Positions 11,351 through 24,558 of a stretch of DNA of 64,000 nt are shown here, one piece after another. The DNA comes from Alitta virens (lineage: Eukaryota > Annelida > Polychaeta > Phyllodocida > Nereididae), in assembly GCA_932294295.1 (NCBI GenBank), contig OW028579.1:7772370-7836369 (forward strand), given 5' to 3'. The number at the start of each line of letters is the position of its first letter. Position 1 is the first letter of the stretch. The position numbers and the translations under genes were made by a program. Under the pieces are notes generated by a model. The model had not been told where the DNA came from. It did not search any database and saw only the letters and a program-made list of their open reading frames with translations.

Positions 11351-12672
11351 GTGTGTTTGGTCTAGTGTGATTTGTTTCACAAAATTCTATTATTATGGCA
11401 ACTGGATATGGTCGATACATCTTGTAGTTTCCAACAACCCATCTAACCAACAATAATTCATGTCATGTATCTAATTCTGCGTTTACAGATGACCTATTCC
11501 ACACCCTGCTACTAAAACTATCCAGCAAAGACCTCAACACATTGGCCTTGACCTTTGACCTAATTGCTATGAACTGTAATAACCTATTGACAAAATCACA
11601 ACAGTGGAAGATGTGGAATTATCACGGGACAACCAGAACATGTAGAGCGCCATTCTGGCAATTTGTGATGACTGTAATCGCTGCAATGTGCAGTTTCAAG
11701 TCATAGTTAAACTCATACCAGAAGAAATTCACAGGCTTCTGAATTTCCACAAATTTAACTTCTTTTTTCTTTTACTTGTAAACACTGATTGGTGTAGTGA
11801 ATCTAGAGCCATAGTCAGTCACTAACATAAATCACGAATGATACTAGAAAATCGTGTGTCTTCTTAAACTGAGTTAATTCAACTACTAATGAGTTTCCAT
11901 AAAAATCTGAGGGTGTCTGAATAACATTCGGTCTGGAAGTCAGGCTATTTGTTACTTGCATAATGATTCTAGTCAGATATCCAGCAGCCTTTCTTTCTTT
12001 AAATACGACTGATTTTTTTTCTATATCACTAAATTTTTCAAAGAGTGTTCATTGGGCCTTTTTGGATATAGTTTTCAGCTGCAAACTTCAACAGTATACT
12101 TCTGCAACAGTATATGTATTAAACAGTAAATATTTCTGCAACAGAATGATGTGGCCTTAATTATCCTTATTTGTACTTCATTATACAAAGATACCAGTCT
12201 GAATCAATTAATGTTCCTGAGAACGTGACAGAGAAATCATTACAGGGAAATGCTAAACTAAAATTCATGTGAGTAATTTTCTTCCTTTTGTTTTGTAATT
12301 TGCTTTGCCATAACAAATGAATAATTTAGCTTTGTTAAATGCTGCATCACGCTGAGAATAATTGTCAGCATATTTAATCGGTCGTTTGAGTTGATTATCT
12401 ATTCCTGCATGTTTCTATCTACAATGGGACAAAAAATTCTTTGGTACTGACAATTTTTGATGTATATTCAATTTGTAATTACATTTAGTTACAGTTGGTG
12501 TGAAATTCCAAAAAATATGAACAGGGAAATTTCTTATTTGTACCAGTGGCATTGCCCTATCATATCCCATTTTAGGTGCAATAAATGTGAGTCAAAATTG
12601 TTGAAATGATTGTTTATTTTTGTAAAACATTTCTGGTCGGTTGAAATGAACGTAAGGATAATTTGTGCAGAA

Positions 12673-12784
12673 TACTACTACTACCACTACTACTACTACT
12701 ACTATTACTGCTACTACTACTGCTACTACTACTACTACTAGTACTATGCTGTTGCTGGTACTACTACTACTACTACTACTACTC

Positions 12785-12815
<31 letters not shown>

Positions 12816-12858
12816 AGTAACTACTACTACTACTACTAGTACTACTACTACTACTGCA

Positions 12859-12898
<40 letters not shown>

Positions 12899-12899
12899 G

Positions 12900-12944
<45 letters not shown>

Positions 12945-12948
12945 AGTA

Positions 12949-12986
<38 letters not shown>

Positions 12987-13004
12987 AGTAACTACTACTA
13001 CTAT

Positions 13005-13060
<56 letters not shown>

Positions 13061-13085
13061 GTACTACTACTACTACCACTACTAC
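12673..13085. repeat. (ACT/TAC)n trinucleotide array 1
   Basis: About 410 bp of actact repeats, interrupted by recurring variants acagta, actagt, gctact and attact. All three minus frames stay open and give poly-Ser, poly-Val or poly-Tyr. This is a property of the repeat and is not coding. Confidence 0.97.
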
Positions 13086-13890
13086 ACCTTGCGATGGATA
13101 CAAGTGTAGTGTAATTGATCCACATGAACTAGATACACTGATCGATTTGTCCTGAAGTCAGGTTTTCAGGGTGCATGCTACAGACTTGATTAGACGGGTC
13201 AGCCAGGCCACAGTGCTTCATTAATATTTCAATAGTATACTGTAATACCATTAAGAGTCCAGTGAAGTGGCTGTTATGACAGCATTATCAGTGTGGGCTG
13301 TTAATTTTTGATAGCATTCACAAGACAATCCTTCTAGATTGAGTTATAATGACAACGAATTTCACTAAAATGCCAAGACTTTCGTCGGAAGCATTGTTTG
13401 AATATTATGCGATATTAACAGGCTTCAATTGCTAAATAGTATTGTGACGTTATTGGCACCAAATATCTGAGCGAAATTAACAATTTCACAATTGCAGGGA
13501 TTAGGAAATATTACTGAGATTGAGCCTCGTTTTGAGCAAACAATAGAGACAAAGAGAACAGCCGACAGTTAACAATAACGACCTCCGGATTATATTATTA
13601 GGGTAATATTATTTTCATCTTTTTTCAAGAGATGTAGCTTTGGGTAGTGATGGTATAATATAGCCTTTTGGAAAATATTGATAAGCATAACATAAACCTC
13701 TGGTTTAGGCAAGTTCGGTAACGTCAATTTCAATATGCCTGCTGTATGTGGATGGTTATCACATCCTGTTTTGTTTTCTCTCTTTTTGTGGTTTACTCGA
13801 CAGAATGTTTGAAAAACGTTCTTTTGATTATTACACTCATTCAATCCTACTATGTTTCAATGTCGTCTCAATGCTACTGGGCTTGGAGCT

Positions 13891-13956
13891 AAGTCAGCTT
13901 ATATGACCATTTGCCAGAGGCAGACGTAATGATGAGATGACAAGGCTAGGAGTCAA
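13891..13956 (+). repeat. Dispersed repeat copy, partner at 54661
   Basis: The stretch 'cagcttatatgaccat..gccagaggcagacgtaatgatgagatga' recurs almost unchanged at 54661-54724. Copies 40 kb apart indicate an interspersed repeat of unknown class. Confidence 0.75.
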
Positions 13957-15036
13957 CACCGTGTTACACATTTACCCCACGGGTGGGGTCTCCTACTTGC
14001 TTCAGCATAGGCACCAAATACAAGGCACCTCAAATGTAACGTCTCATGTGATCGACATCCAGCTGGGATGTAGCTCACTATGAACTAGTCAGACCTACAA
14101 TCATTTCTGACAGGTAAACATTGTACTATTCTCACAGCATGCTATGTATTCGTACTAACAGCACACTTGGCCCCACCTTAAATGTGTATTAAGTTAACAG
14201 ATGTACCAACTGCAACTGCCAAACAAGGGTGACCTTTTTGAACTACACATAATCCATTGTATGGATTCTGTATTTTTGCAGCTGAAACTAGCATTATTGT
14301 TGCTCTGATATTTTCGTCTCATCACCTGAAAGCTTCAGAGGCAACCAGACTACAACAGTTTGTGAGTGTGATTTGTTGCATTTATTTATTTGTTTTTTAG
14401 CTCAGGATTTAATTTCATTAGCAAAGTCTATCTTGGCACAGCAGGGATGGCACCCTGGTAGGGCGGCCAATAAATCCATGAAGAAAATGTAGAGCTGTAG
14501 AAGAGTAAATCAATATGAAAACATTAGGGAAATTGCTGCAATTCAATATTTGAGGGGAAATCCTTAATCTGAAAGAATTGGGGGCGCTGCCACCCCATCG
14601 CGGGCTTAGTGCGTTTATCAATTAATCACCGGAGTCATTACGAAGGAATGAGATTATGGATATAATTTCACACCATGGCTTCAGATTGGCCTGCAAAGCA
14701 GAAAGGATGGGACCTGGGAAATAGGAGAGCGACCAAGTCACTTGATTGTTTTCCTCTAGTCAGGCAAATTCTGATTTTAGATGCAAATATCCGACAAGTC
14801 ATCAATTATCACTTCGCGGAGAGTCGATAATTCCTAAAATTAAAAAAAGAGTTTCTCAGTATTTTTGATGCCCTATTTGTCTCGCCAAGATAGTGAGAGT
14901 GTTAAATTTCAACCCACGTTGGTCTAGTTTGTGAAGAGAATGAACCTGCTGGTGGCAGGAAGGTGCTTAAATGGTGGCAGAAAGTACAGTTTCGAAGCGC
15001 AATGTCTTCAAAAATACGTCCTATTTTACATTTTTT

Positions 15037-17034
15037 AAAGGGGAACTAACACCTGCAGCCCTTTACCTCTCAGATGTTAACTTAGTTTCATAGAAACACA
15101 TCCACGCTATTCATAACTTGTATACATGCTTTGGTAAAGCAATATCCTGCATTTATTAGCCCCATGTTGTGAACTATGGAGGCCGCCATTTTTTATTTTC
15201 CCGGTGTTTTGCACTTGCCCGAAATACGTCACTGTTGTCCTATAGGTCTCAGCCAATGAAGGCCAAGTATTCTAGTCATAGATATCCCATATCTATGATT
15301 CAAGTAATCTGCATTTCAGTCCAAGTTTCAGATGTTAATTGCGCTTGTGTTTATAAAGCATTTCACGGTTCTCAACAAGTGTCAAGTAAATTGCCTTTGA
15401 ACAATGCAATGGATATCCATACCTAAATGACAGCCTATAAACCCCTTGATCTCATGCTGAGACACAATGACCTTGAACGTTAGGATAAATGAGTGCTAAA
15501 TTGATATATATATATGTATATATATGTGTTCTGTGTATAAATCAAAAGCAAAATAGGCCTAAATATGAAAATATAGCACCCATTAGATTAACAAGCTTAG
15601 ATTAGTAAGTAATTTTATTAAATGATACTCATTTGATTATGGCTTTATATAATTATCATAAAACATTTTCCATTAGAATCGGTGTATTTCTTTAACACTT
15701 CTATAACTTGAATCAAAATTTCTTAAAGAAAGTTTCATCACAGTAAAAGAGTACTTTACAAAAATATAATAAATATTCCTTTGGGTATATTGCCCCATGT
15801 ATGAGTTTTAAATCTAATGGGGGTAAATTAGAGTTGTATTGTCGCGCATATATCTATAAACATATAAATGTGTATGGCTAAATTCGCGATTTTGTATGCC
15901 ATATTGTTTTCATTATGAAAAACTTATTTCTCAGCAACCACAACTCACAGATAATTTATTGTTTCACTGGAAATTTCCCTCTTTTAGTTCATGCCTAGCC
16001 GTGCAGCTTCGCCCTTACAGCATAGATCAAATTCTTGAATTATTTGCAATGACGAATTTAGTTGACTAGTCCCAATAGAATGGCACTGATTGCAATTAGC
16101 ACCTAGAAGGAAATGTGTCAGGCTGAATTGCTTTTATGTAGATGTACTTGTGACAACGATGTAGAATTTAAAAAAAAATTTGACTTATTATAAATAGGCA
16201 GACTTCTGTGCGAGAATCCGACTTCAGCAATTCACCATGATATCAATAGAAAATAGCACGAGTCAAGACTAATAAACTTGTCAATTTGGATGGGTTTAAT
16301 CAAAGAAATGCATATCTATAGATCTATCTGTCTACCTATCTACCTATTTGGTAATTTGGTATTTAAAATGAATTCATTATTTTTATGTTGTGAAGATTAC
16401 TGAAGGGTACATTCTTTTAATAATTCTACAAAACGCAATACAGAGTATAAACCTTAATCTGAAACCGACGGAATTGAATGTTAGGAACAGAATATAAATT
16501 AAGACTGATTTAAGTTTAACGAATAGGATATTAAAATTCCGAAACTAAAACAAAGCAGTTAATATTAAGTCGGATTAATATGTGCTCAGCTTAAACAAAA
16601 AATTCATAAAGATACTAAATTATATATTAATTTATTTATTCTGATCTCATGGTGTTAAGCTGTGGCAATAAGAACTGCACTTATCTATTTACATGCTTTT
16701 AAAAATACATTTGTATAAAACCCAACATTGTGTTATTAGCGTATTTTCATTGATGCTGTCTGTTCAGACTGCCCTTTCATTAAATTGCAATGAACAATGA
16801 AACAGATTAATTGCAATCAGTGTATAATTGCTGTAATCCTTTCTTAGGACATAAGTGACGTCAGCAGTCTTGCGTGCCGTGTGCAATAATGGTGAAAATT
16901 GCACCTTTAATAGGCTTAAAATCACACTAAAAGTGGTTTTTAAACATAGTTTTTTTACTACTATATATTTCTTTACATCCACTAGATCTTTTAAAATTGA
17001 CATGCCAATTTCCTTGAGTTCCCCTTTAACATTT
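15037..17034. mobile_element. Non-autonomous inverted-repeat DNA element of about 2 kb, bounded by TTAA
   Basis: The left end ttaaaggggaact (about 15037) is the exact reverse complement of the right end agttcccctttaa (about 17032). About 200 bp inside each end a second inverted match occurs (left tacgtcactgttgtcct near 15227-15243; right aggacataagtgacgtc near 16847-16863). The intervening segments align imperfectly. TTAA at both edges resembles the target of piggyBac-type elements, but the ends do not match the usual piggyBac start, so the class is uncertain. The interior is AT-rich with no transposase-like frame. Confidence 0.6.
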
Positions 17035-18121
17035 ATATTTAAAAATTGAATTCTGATTATTCATCTATCAGCACTTTAGTAGTTGATTTGTGTTGGTTTA
17101 TTCTCAGAACTTTATTTGCAACTGGACAGTCCCGTGGTTATGTATTAAGGCAGAACCACACATGTAACTGACTCCTGACAAACGACGGACCTTTTGCCAA
17201 ATGAGAAACCACAAGTGGAACATAAACAGACCAAGTATGACCCGCTGTTACCTGAGTATACATATTGTGTAAGTACACTAGCAACCATAGAATCGACTGT
17301 ATATATGAAGCTCAGACAAATGCAACCACAAACTGAATTATAGATTGTATACCAAGGGTCCTCATCTTGATGGTATGTCATTGTATTTTTTATATATTTG
17401 ATACCATAACATTCAAAACCTTAGTGTACTCCCCTTTTTATAAACCAGAAATTAATACAGAAAGACTACTATGCCCTCTACCATACAAATGCCTGTGTGA
17501 AATGGCTACACTATAAAAAATTTATACTTAAGGCGCCTCATCTACAATAATATAAGACCATAACATTCAGCACCCATGTTTGCCCTCATTTTAATTTATT
17601 CAGAAACGAATATATCAACCTAATCACAAATGCCTGAAGGTCATCCCTTAAATGTCAATTTATGCATATTTAATTGTGGTCTGGCGTAGTTCTACTTGAC
17701 AAAGCAGCAAATTTAACATGACTGCTAAAAATGTCCCTTATTGACAACATCGTGTTGTGGTCCCAGCTGTGTTTAGTATCGATTTGCAGACTATATTCAG
17801 ACTGTTTTATGTTTACCTAAACTTCAGCTGCCACACTCTGTGTTTGTCCTATTGACGAGCTTAACTGAGCTTCTCTTTTCTAGTTTCTTAAATGACATTA
17901 ATCAGATTTTAATCCCTCTTATTCTAGTTGTCTGCAACCAGATGGCCTTGTCACAGCCCAGCTAAAAAAAAGGACCATTCAAACTCAGGCAATGGCATTG
18001 TAAATTAAGGGCAATTACCCCATCGACATTTTAACGAGATTCTTCGAGAGGAGAGGCAATAAAGACTCATAAATAATTGGCAATTATTCCCACCAGGTTG
18101 ACAGAAGGTACCTAGCTGGTC

Positions 18122-18181
18122 TTATCTGGTATTATCAATAACAATTATCCATATAATCAGCGATTATCTTTAAACTTTATC
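18122..18181 (-). promoter_or_regulatory. Cluster of five GATAA motifs
   Basis: TTATC occurs at 18122, 18132, 18145, 18164 and 18177 (GATAA on the minus strand), five within 60 bp of otherwise non-repetitive intron. This could be a GATA-factor enhancer. AT-rich sequence makes chance clustering possible. Confidence 0.25.
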
Positions 18182-19078
18182 ATCTCTTGACCTGGTGTTG
18201 GCTTTTTTTTAGCTGTTGCATCTTATATCGGTTGCTTCAATCAAAAACAAGGTTTCCCACTGCTTCGGGCGAACCTCCCACTGCCCATAAACAGTCTGGA
18301 AACATCTATATCCATTCGTTTTGGCTCAAGTGAACTCATACATCAAATCAAGGAGCATTACCAGCGAACAGTTTGCATGAGCCTAGACACTAGAAAAGCC
18401 TCAGTCCCAAGGCTAGGCTGTCTGTGCTCTGTCTGCTCTGTCTACTCTGTTATGGGAAGTAGACAAAATGAATGCCACTGATCATGGAATCTGAAGAATC
18501 CGACTTCATGAGATATTCTCTCCTGGGACTTTCACCAGCGCTTTCGCAAAGAGATACCGAACAATATTTTATTATAAAATATTAAACGCTCCCTCCACTG
18601 TGCTAATATGATAAAAATCTATGCACAATTCCTGTCACGTTGGAGCGTTTCTTCAGAAGATTAAATGAGCCATGACACATTCAATAATACTTAATAGAGA
18701 ATGTGCTCCAGGAATATGATCAGGCATATGAGTAATATGTAGTCTCCAGGTCTTCTTTTGTCATGCTGGGTTTCAATCTTGCATAGAGAGGAAAGTATCA
18801 ACTCCTTACTCTGTATATGTTGAGCAATAAACCCGTAATGAAGACCACCAAGATATCAAGAAAAATTGTAATGGCATGCTGCTACTTCACAACATCTGTA
18901 TAACAACAACCTGCCCTTGTCGGTTGGGTCACCGTCAAATGATACAATAACAGGTTTAGCCTCAGGGTAGATACATCTGAAAAGTATTAGACCACTCCAG
19001 TGATTCCCATGAGTAGTCGTAATAGGATGTTTCATTATACATTCAAGCAAGAAAAAAATTACCCTGATTAGCACATGG

Positions 19079-19252
19079 TGGTGGCAGTCTAGCTTAGTGG
19101 TAGTGCGCTGGGCTTTCAACCACTGGGTCCCGGGTTCAATTCCCGGTCGAGCCTAAGTTGGATGGCTGTTTCATCCTTCATCTCATTGCCATGGTCCCTG
19201 CCTGTCCTAATTAGCTCATCAGGTGCAGAAATACAGGACGTAAAGCACTAAT
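19079..19252 (+). mobile_element. tRNA-derived SINE, family A copy 2
   Basis: A full-length copy with A box (tagcttagtggtagtgc), anticodon-like loop, B box (gggttcaattccc), body and 3' segment ggtgcagaaatacaggacgtaaag. No target-site duplication is obvious, so it is probably older than copies 1 and 4. Confidence 0.88.
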
Positions 19253-19931
19253 ATTAATCTAACCACAAACAATTAGATGTGCCATGAGTAAGCAACTGTA
19301 CATGCAACTGTACATGGCAAGTCTACACAACAGTCAGGTATAATGTTTTATCAGCTACAATAGAGTAGGCTTTCTGTTGTTCTATTGTTATATCTTCCCA
19401 TAATTATAATTCGGAATTGTGGTTCTCGTCTGAAACATTATCTGACAGCCAACTTTGTTTTTGTAGTGCACTGACATCATGCCTGACATTTAAACAATGC
19501 TGTTGCGGTTTTCTTTCAAAATTTTCCTGACACTTCAGTATATATAATTTACATTGCAACCAAGAAGATGTCTGATCTAACCGGAAGCACACCATAGCTG
19601 ATGTCAATAATTTAGTAAACATGCCCTAGAAGATGCGAATATAGATGTTAAGCGGCTAGCCAATATTCTTATGGTATAGTACTCAATTCAACGTTTTCTT
19701 TTTGAAAGACCCAGTGAAGTTACGTCGAGGAAATTACAAGAAAAGTTGGACTTGCTGCCAAATGTCAGATATGGGACTAACACAGGAAGAGCTAATTCTA
19801 AATCGGATGGAAGTTATCGATAACAAAGATTATGATCATGATTTTAGTCCTCGGCGGGAGTCTCAGGTCATGGCTTTAGTCGCAGTTGAACGCCATCTTG
19901 CTACGGGCTTAACATTTTATAATTTACTCAC

Positions 19932-20112
19932 ATTTAACGGCCCAAAAGGTGATCTTGAATCCGACATAGCGCTCGTAAGTGGGGGGTCCTGGCATGAACT
20001 TTAGGTAGACGCTGTTGTGGTCCCCTGCAAGCACAGGGTGCGTCCAACCCCCCATGGTGAAACTCGGTGGCTCAGAGAATGTGGGGTATGACTCGTTGGC
20101 ACCATTGTGGAT
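19932..20112 (-). CDS. CUB/LDLa gene exon 4: second half of CUB1
   Basis: The 181-bp exon goes from acceptor TGTTTCAG to donor GTGAGT (19931-19926). It enters in phase 0 and exits in phase 1. It encodes residues 84-143: IHNG, a loop containing the sequon N89-E-S, the strand NSVYLKFM, then the CUB-like finish YVGFKITFW. The N-half is in exon 3, joined exactly at a codon boundary. The half contains no cysteine. The + strand open frame over the same bases (19702-20004) is its antisense shadow. Confidence 0.87.
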
Positions 20113-23100
20113 CTGAAACATACGATAAATCACAACATAAGTATGGCTATATGGCCCTCAATCATGGGGGTTTACAGCAAATAAACGGAGCTTTTTGGAT
20201 GAGAAGCAACATAAAAACAACAAAACAACAAACGGTATAATTTTAGACCAATGATGCCAAACACACGATCGGGAAAATCAAGAATATAGATAATAGTCTG
20301 TCTTCGCCAGGTATTGCCGTTTTTGTCACTGTGAATTTTGAGTTTTTAAATAAACTGGAGTTTGATTATAGACACTGCTTCATAAGTGCATTTTAATAAA
20401 GGGCTGTGAAATAATTTGGTCTCACATTTTTGGACATCTGTTAACCCGTCATTCCAATTTCATCTTTTAATGCCATTGAAAGTCCTGGACTTCCTTGTGG
20501 CAATGGTGATAACACTGTGGGTGAAGACCAGAAACCCTAGCAGCCAACACAGGGCTATTTAAGCCTATTTCTAGAGCTATCCCTTACCTAACACAGATGT
20601 GTCTGACCTTACCAGTCAACATAATATTAAACACAATACAACTGACTGACTAACTTCACCTATAACAAGAGCTCTATTTTTGAGTGATTGCAACACCATA
20701 TTTTACAGAGCAAAGCAATCAAGAACAACAATTGGACAACCAAAAAGACCACCTTGTAGCTACTTGCGTGACAACCTCTCGAAATATTATCCTTGCAGTT
20801 AGTTTCTGTGATGACTTGATTTAATTCAGCTGAATATCTCTGGTTAATTTGCATAAGAAATGTTGGAAGAAAAAGGAAGCAATTGAGTTTATGAAACTTC
20901 AGTAGGAGTAAATCCCAATCATTTCAAGTAGATTTACGAAGTTCTGGCAAAAAATGGCAGCCAGGGAAACTAGATTAATTCCTGCCGATAGGATTGATAC
21001 AAGTTTGACATGTAATGGGCTTTTTCTAATGGCTGATGAAAATGGCTCTCTGGAAGTTTATTGAGTTGCAATCCTCAGTGTACTTTAGTTTGGTGCATGC
21101 TCCAGACATCTGGAAGCAAACCAATTACCTGGTCATTATTAAGGCTTAGTTCCACCCAGAAATTCCAGAAGCAGTTAATATGAAACGGCGGCAAGATAGA
21201 TTGAAAACTACGTCACATAATAACCAGTTAGGAAGTCTAGATTTTCTTGTTGGGTTGGTTTATTGGCTGGTTGACTGCCTCCTTGATTAGTTGTTTGATT
21301 GACAGCCTGATATTTGTCTGTAAGTCGACATGCTTGCGTGGTTTTTCAGCACTGCAGTGTACCACTAGCTAATGATGTTGTAGGACAGAGCAAATTAGGG
21401 TTCAGCTGTGGATGTAATTGAGTTACAAGCATTGTCCGTGCCAAGGGTTGCAGCGAATTACTTCTACAAAGCACATGTGCAAGTCTGATTTGTCAGGTGG
21501 AGTCAGAACAAGTGCTTGCTTTCCTATTACTTAGAAGTCGAATGTACAATCACACCAAATTTATTGGGACACTCTCACAATAGATAGGACCTGACACATA
21601 TTTTTGAATCTTATCCTGGAATCAGATAACACCATAGGCTGAATCCCTTCCATCACACTTTAAATTTGCACCAAAGTTTGGGAGTGCATTTTTTTCATTA
21701 TTTTGGGACTCCATGTGTATGTGCAGTTTACTGAAATGTATTTGCGATCAGATAAGTTTACAATAAATGAAAAATTATACAAAAGCTGTGTTAATTAGTT
21801 ACTTTTGTGATAAGAATGGATCCCCACCATATCAGACAAACTCATCTTTATCTAGGGGTTCCTGCTTGCAGGTCAGTGGTACTTTGCCCAACCACAGAAT
21901 TTTGACGAGATACAAAATAATATGTGGTTGTGCTGTACATAAAAAAAATCTTTCTTAAACTTTTCTGCATGTTTTGCTTCTCATTTGTATAACTAGCATA
22001 ATTACTTTGCTGATTTGGCTCATAATATTGCTCATCTACCTTGCGTTTGCACCATTTTGCGTACTTTGCCAAGAGCGCAATACAAGACACATTTCTGTTG
22101 CTATTTCTGCCGTTGCCTGGCAAACTCAGCATATTAACCTTTCACAGACTGTTTCGTTTTAAACTTTTCTCGTCCCCTGGAGGATTTTTATCACGCACAA
22201 GCTTAAGAATCGACCGCCATTTGTCCCAAATCCTCCATTAATCACTCTCGCATCAGCGCCTTCTCTTGGTCGTCAAGCATGCCCCCTATCGTGGGTCACT
22301 GGAACTAAACAACGCGCTTGAAATAAACTCTGTTGAACAACAGACATCACTTCAAACTGACTAAAAGCTGATGTTATCTAACATTGTCTATCGTCAGCCT
22401 GTTCCCTGCATCTAGATTGTGACTTTTACTGTCGATGTTTAGTGGTGTGCACAAACTAACCATTGCTAACATTGAGAAAAAGCAGATCACCCGTGTATAT
22501 GTGCTTAACTGTTTGAAGTAATGTTGCCTTGGCATTACTGGTCTGATAAAGATGACATGATTCCGCGTCATGTTTTTGGACATTCCAATTGGAGGTCTTT
22601 GGTTGGACAGTGGTATCAGCTAGCCACCCGTGTGAACAGTTACCTAAATAGTAGCCGAGTAAAATAAATATCCATAGACAGCATCAGGGACTGGGTGTCT
22701 ATGCTGGGGCAAGAGCATTTCCCACTTATAAGGTAAATTTTTGAAGTTGTGTAGACACTAGACCTCATCATCTAATTAATCGTTATGTATACCATATATA
22801 TATAAGTTTACTTGTCGATCAGTAGCATTGCGACTATTGTTACAGGAAGCACAGCATAGCTAATTTACTCTTGTGATCTGTTGCTAAACACATTGCAACA
22901 TCTCTTTGCTCTGGTTTTTATTTTATATTTTTGCACTAAGAAAAGAGTCATAAACATTTGCTTCTGTGTTTATATTCCAATAAGGAGCAGAAGAAAGATA
23001 TCTCGTTTCAAAGTGCCTTTCACCTGTCTCTAGATGTCCTTGCTGTCTTGCTGGTAGCTTCAAGCACTGTCTGCCATTTTACCTTGGGACAAGAATAGAA

Positions 23101-23590
23101 CAGACCAGCTTGCCTTTTCTGTCCTACATCACAATCCTCCCCAGGCACTTTTCCAGTTTAATGAGCAGGAAAACGGAAAGTGGCAATCAGAATCAGGTAT
23201 CATTGCACTCAACATGCACCTCTGAATCTCTGATGCTTCTCTACATGCATCTTCCAAGAAGTAAACACCAATATATGAGCGGAATAAGGAGATAATGTGC
23301 TGCACTGCAAGGCTGAAAGGGATCGGATGGAGATTTACTGCAAAGTCTACATGACGTAATCCTTTCTATTGTTCTTGAGAGGAATATATCAGACGACGGA
23401 CGATATAGTCAGATATGTGGGGCTAAAATAAAGACAAAAATACATGCCAATTCAAAGCTAGATGTTTACCTTTTTTGTTTTGTTGGTGTTGTTTTTATGT
23501 TTGTTTGTTTTTGCAATATTATTTTAAACTTTAGTCATAGTTATCAGCGTTTGTCATGCGTTGCATAGCCTGGTTTATCATAGATCGGAT

Positions 23591-23704
23591 CCAACCACTG
23601 GGTCCCGGGTTCGATTTCCGGTAGAGCCTAAGTTGGATGGCTGTTTCATCCATCATCTCATTGTCCCTGCCTGTCCTAATTAGCCCCTACTCCACCCACC
23701 CACC
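23591..23704 (+). mobile_element. 5'-truncated SINE, family A copy 3, with target-site duplication
   Basis: It starts inside the tRNA-like head (ccaaccactgggtcccggg), keeps the B box and body with a small internal deletion, and stops before the usual 3' segment. The 14-bp flanks atcatagatcggat (23577-23590) and atcatagatcagat (23705-23718) differ at one base, as expected for an aged duplication. Confidence 0.85.
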
Positions 23705-24391
23705 ATCATAGATCAGATGTTATGGGTATTGACACAATCGTCCTTACCTATCGACTATTAGGTCAATCAACGCGTTTTTCAAAACTCCAAACTTATTAAG
23801 GACATACATTTCATTGGTAAGTACCAAACATAGCCAATAAGATATCTAAAGAACATAGGTGGTGAACATAGCCACTGTTGGTGAACATAGCCACTGTTGG
23901 TGAAAAGTCTTCTCGGCCATGGCTTCTTGTAGGTAGTATCCGTCACTTTTCTGCTGAAGCTCATTTCTCATTCTTTTAATATCCTTTTTCGAAACCATCT
24001 CAAAACGTGGAGGGTCAGGTAACCCAAAACCTGACTGGTTGAATTGGCTTTTTTGATATATTTGGCTGCTCAGGAGCCAAAAGAGACCCGATACAGATTG
24101 CTAGATGTCATGCAATATTCAAGTTGCACTAATGACTTTCCAGACTTCTTAATGGAACAGTAGATGATTAATTAGACACCTCCTTCTTCGTGATTTGCCT
24201 GTCTGTTATTACCACACAATTACATGCACACGAGATATAGGAGACTGCATTTTGAAGAGCACTAGATGAGCACCAGGCAGCAGCAATGTATTCTTGTCTG
24301 CGACAGTAAATTAGAAAGCACAACTGTATAGAAAGTAGGAGGTGGTTGCCATATACAGAACTACTGATGTCAGAATGTTCCACTTTAGCAA

Positions 24392-24558
24392 CTAAGAGCT
24401 AGGAATAGCTACCTGAAGCCATAGCAAGCTGAACCCAAGCCATACCTAGCTGGAGACATATACAGTACTGCTCATAAATAACGTTCTACTATAACTAGGA
24501 ACAGCTATTCCGGAAGCCATAGTAAGTCAAACCCAAGCCGTACCGTGCGGTAGACACC
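24392..24558 (+). repeat. Two-copy tandem repeat with a third relative at about 35985
   Basis: The pattern 'ctaggaaNagct..gaagccatag.aag.caaacccaagcc' occurs twice, about 100 bp apart. A related stretch 'actacctgaagctgcaacaagccgaacctagctgga' lies near 35990-36030. Confidence 0.55.

Larger units (their letters stand above)
10904..19931 (-). other. CUB/LDLa intron 4 (9 kb)
   Basis: This intron contains the GATA microsatellite (11205-11350), a 413-bp ACT array (12673-13085), one copy of a dispersed repeat (13891-13956), the TTAA-bounded inverted-repeat element (15037-17034), a cluster of GATAA motifs (18122-18181) and a SINE (19079-19252). No further exon was found. Confidence 0.6.

Noticed and set aside
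12592..13125. Ser- and Val-rich minus frames of 177 and 119 codons
   Set aside because: Same cause: the ACT array lacks stops on this strand.
19702..20004. 100-codon + frame
   Set aside because: It is antisense to exon 4 of the CUB/LDLa gene, whose minus reading has consensus splice sites, matching phase and CUB pattern.
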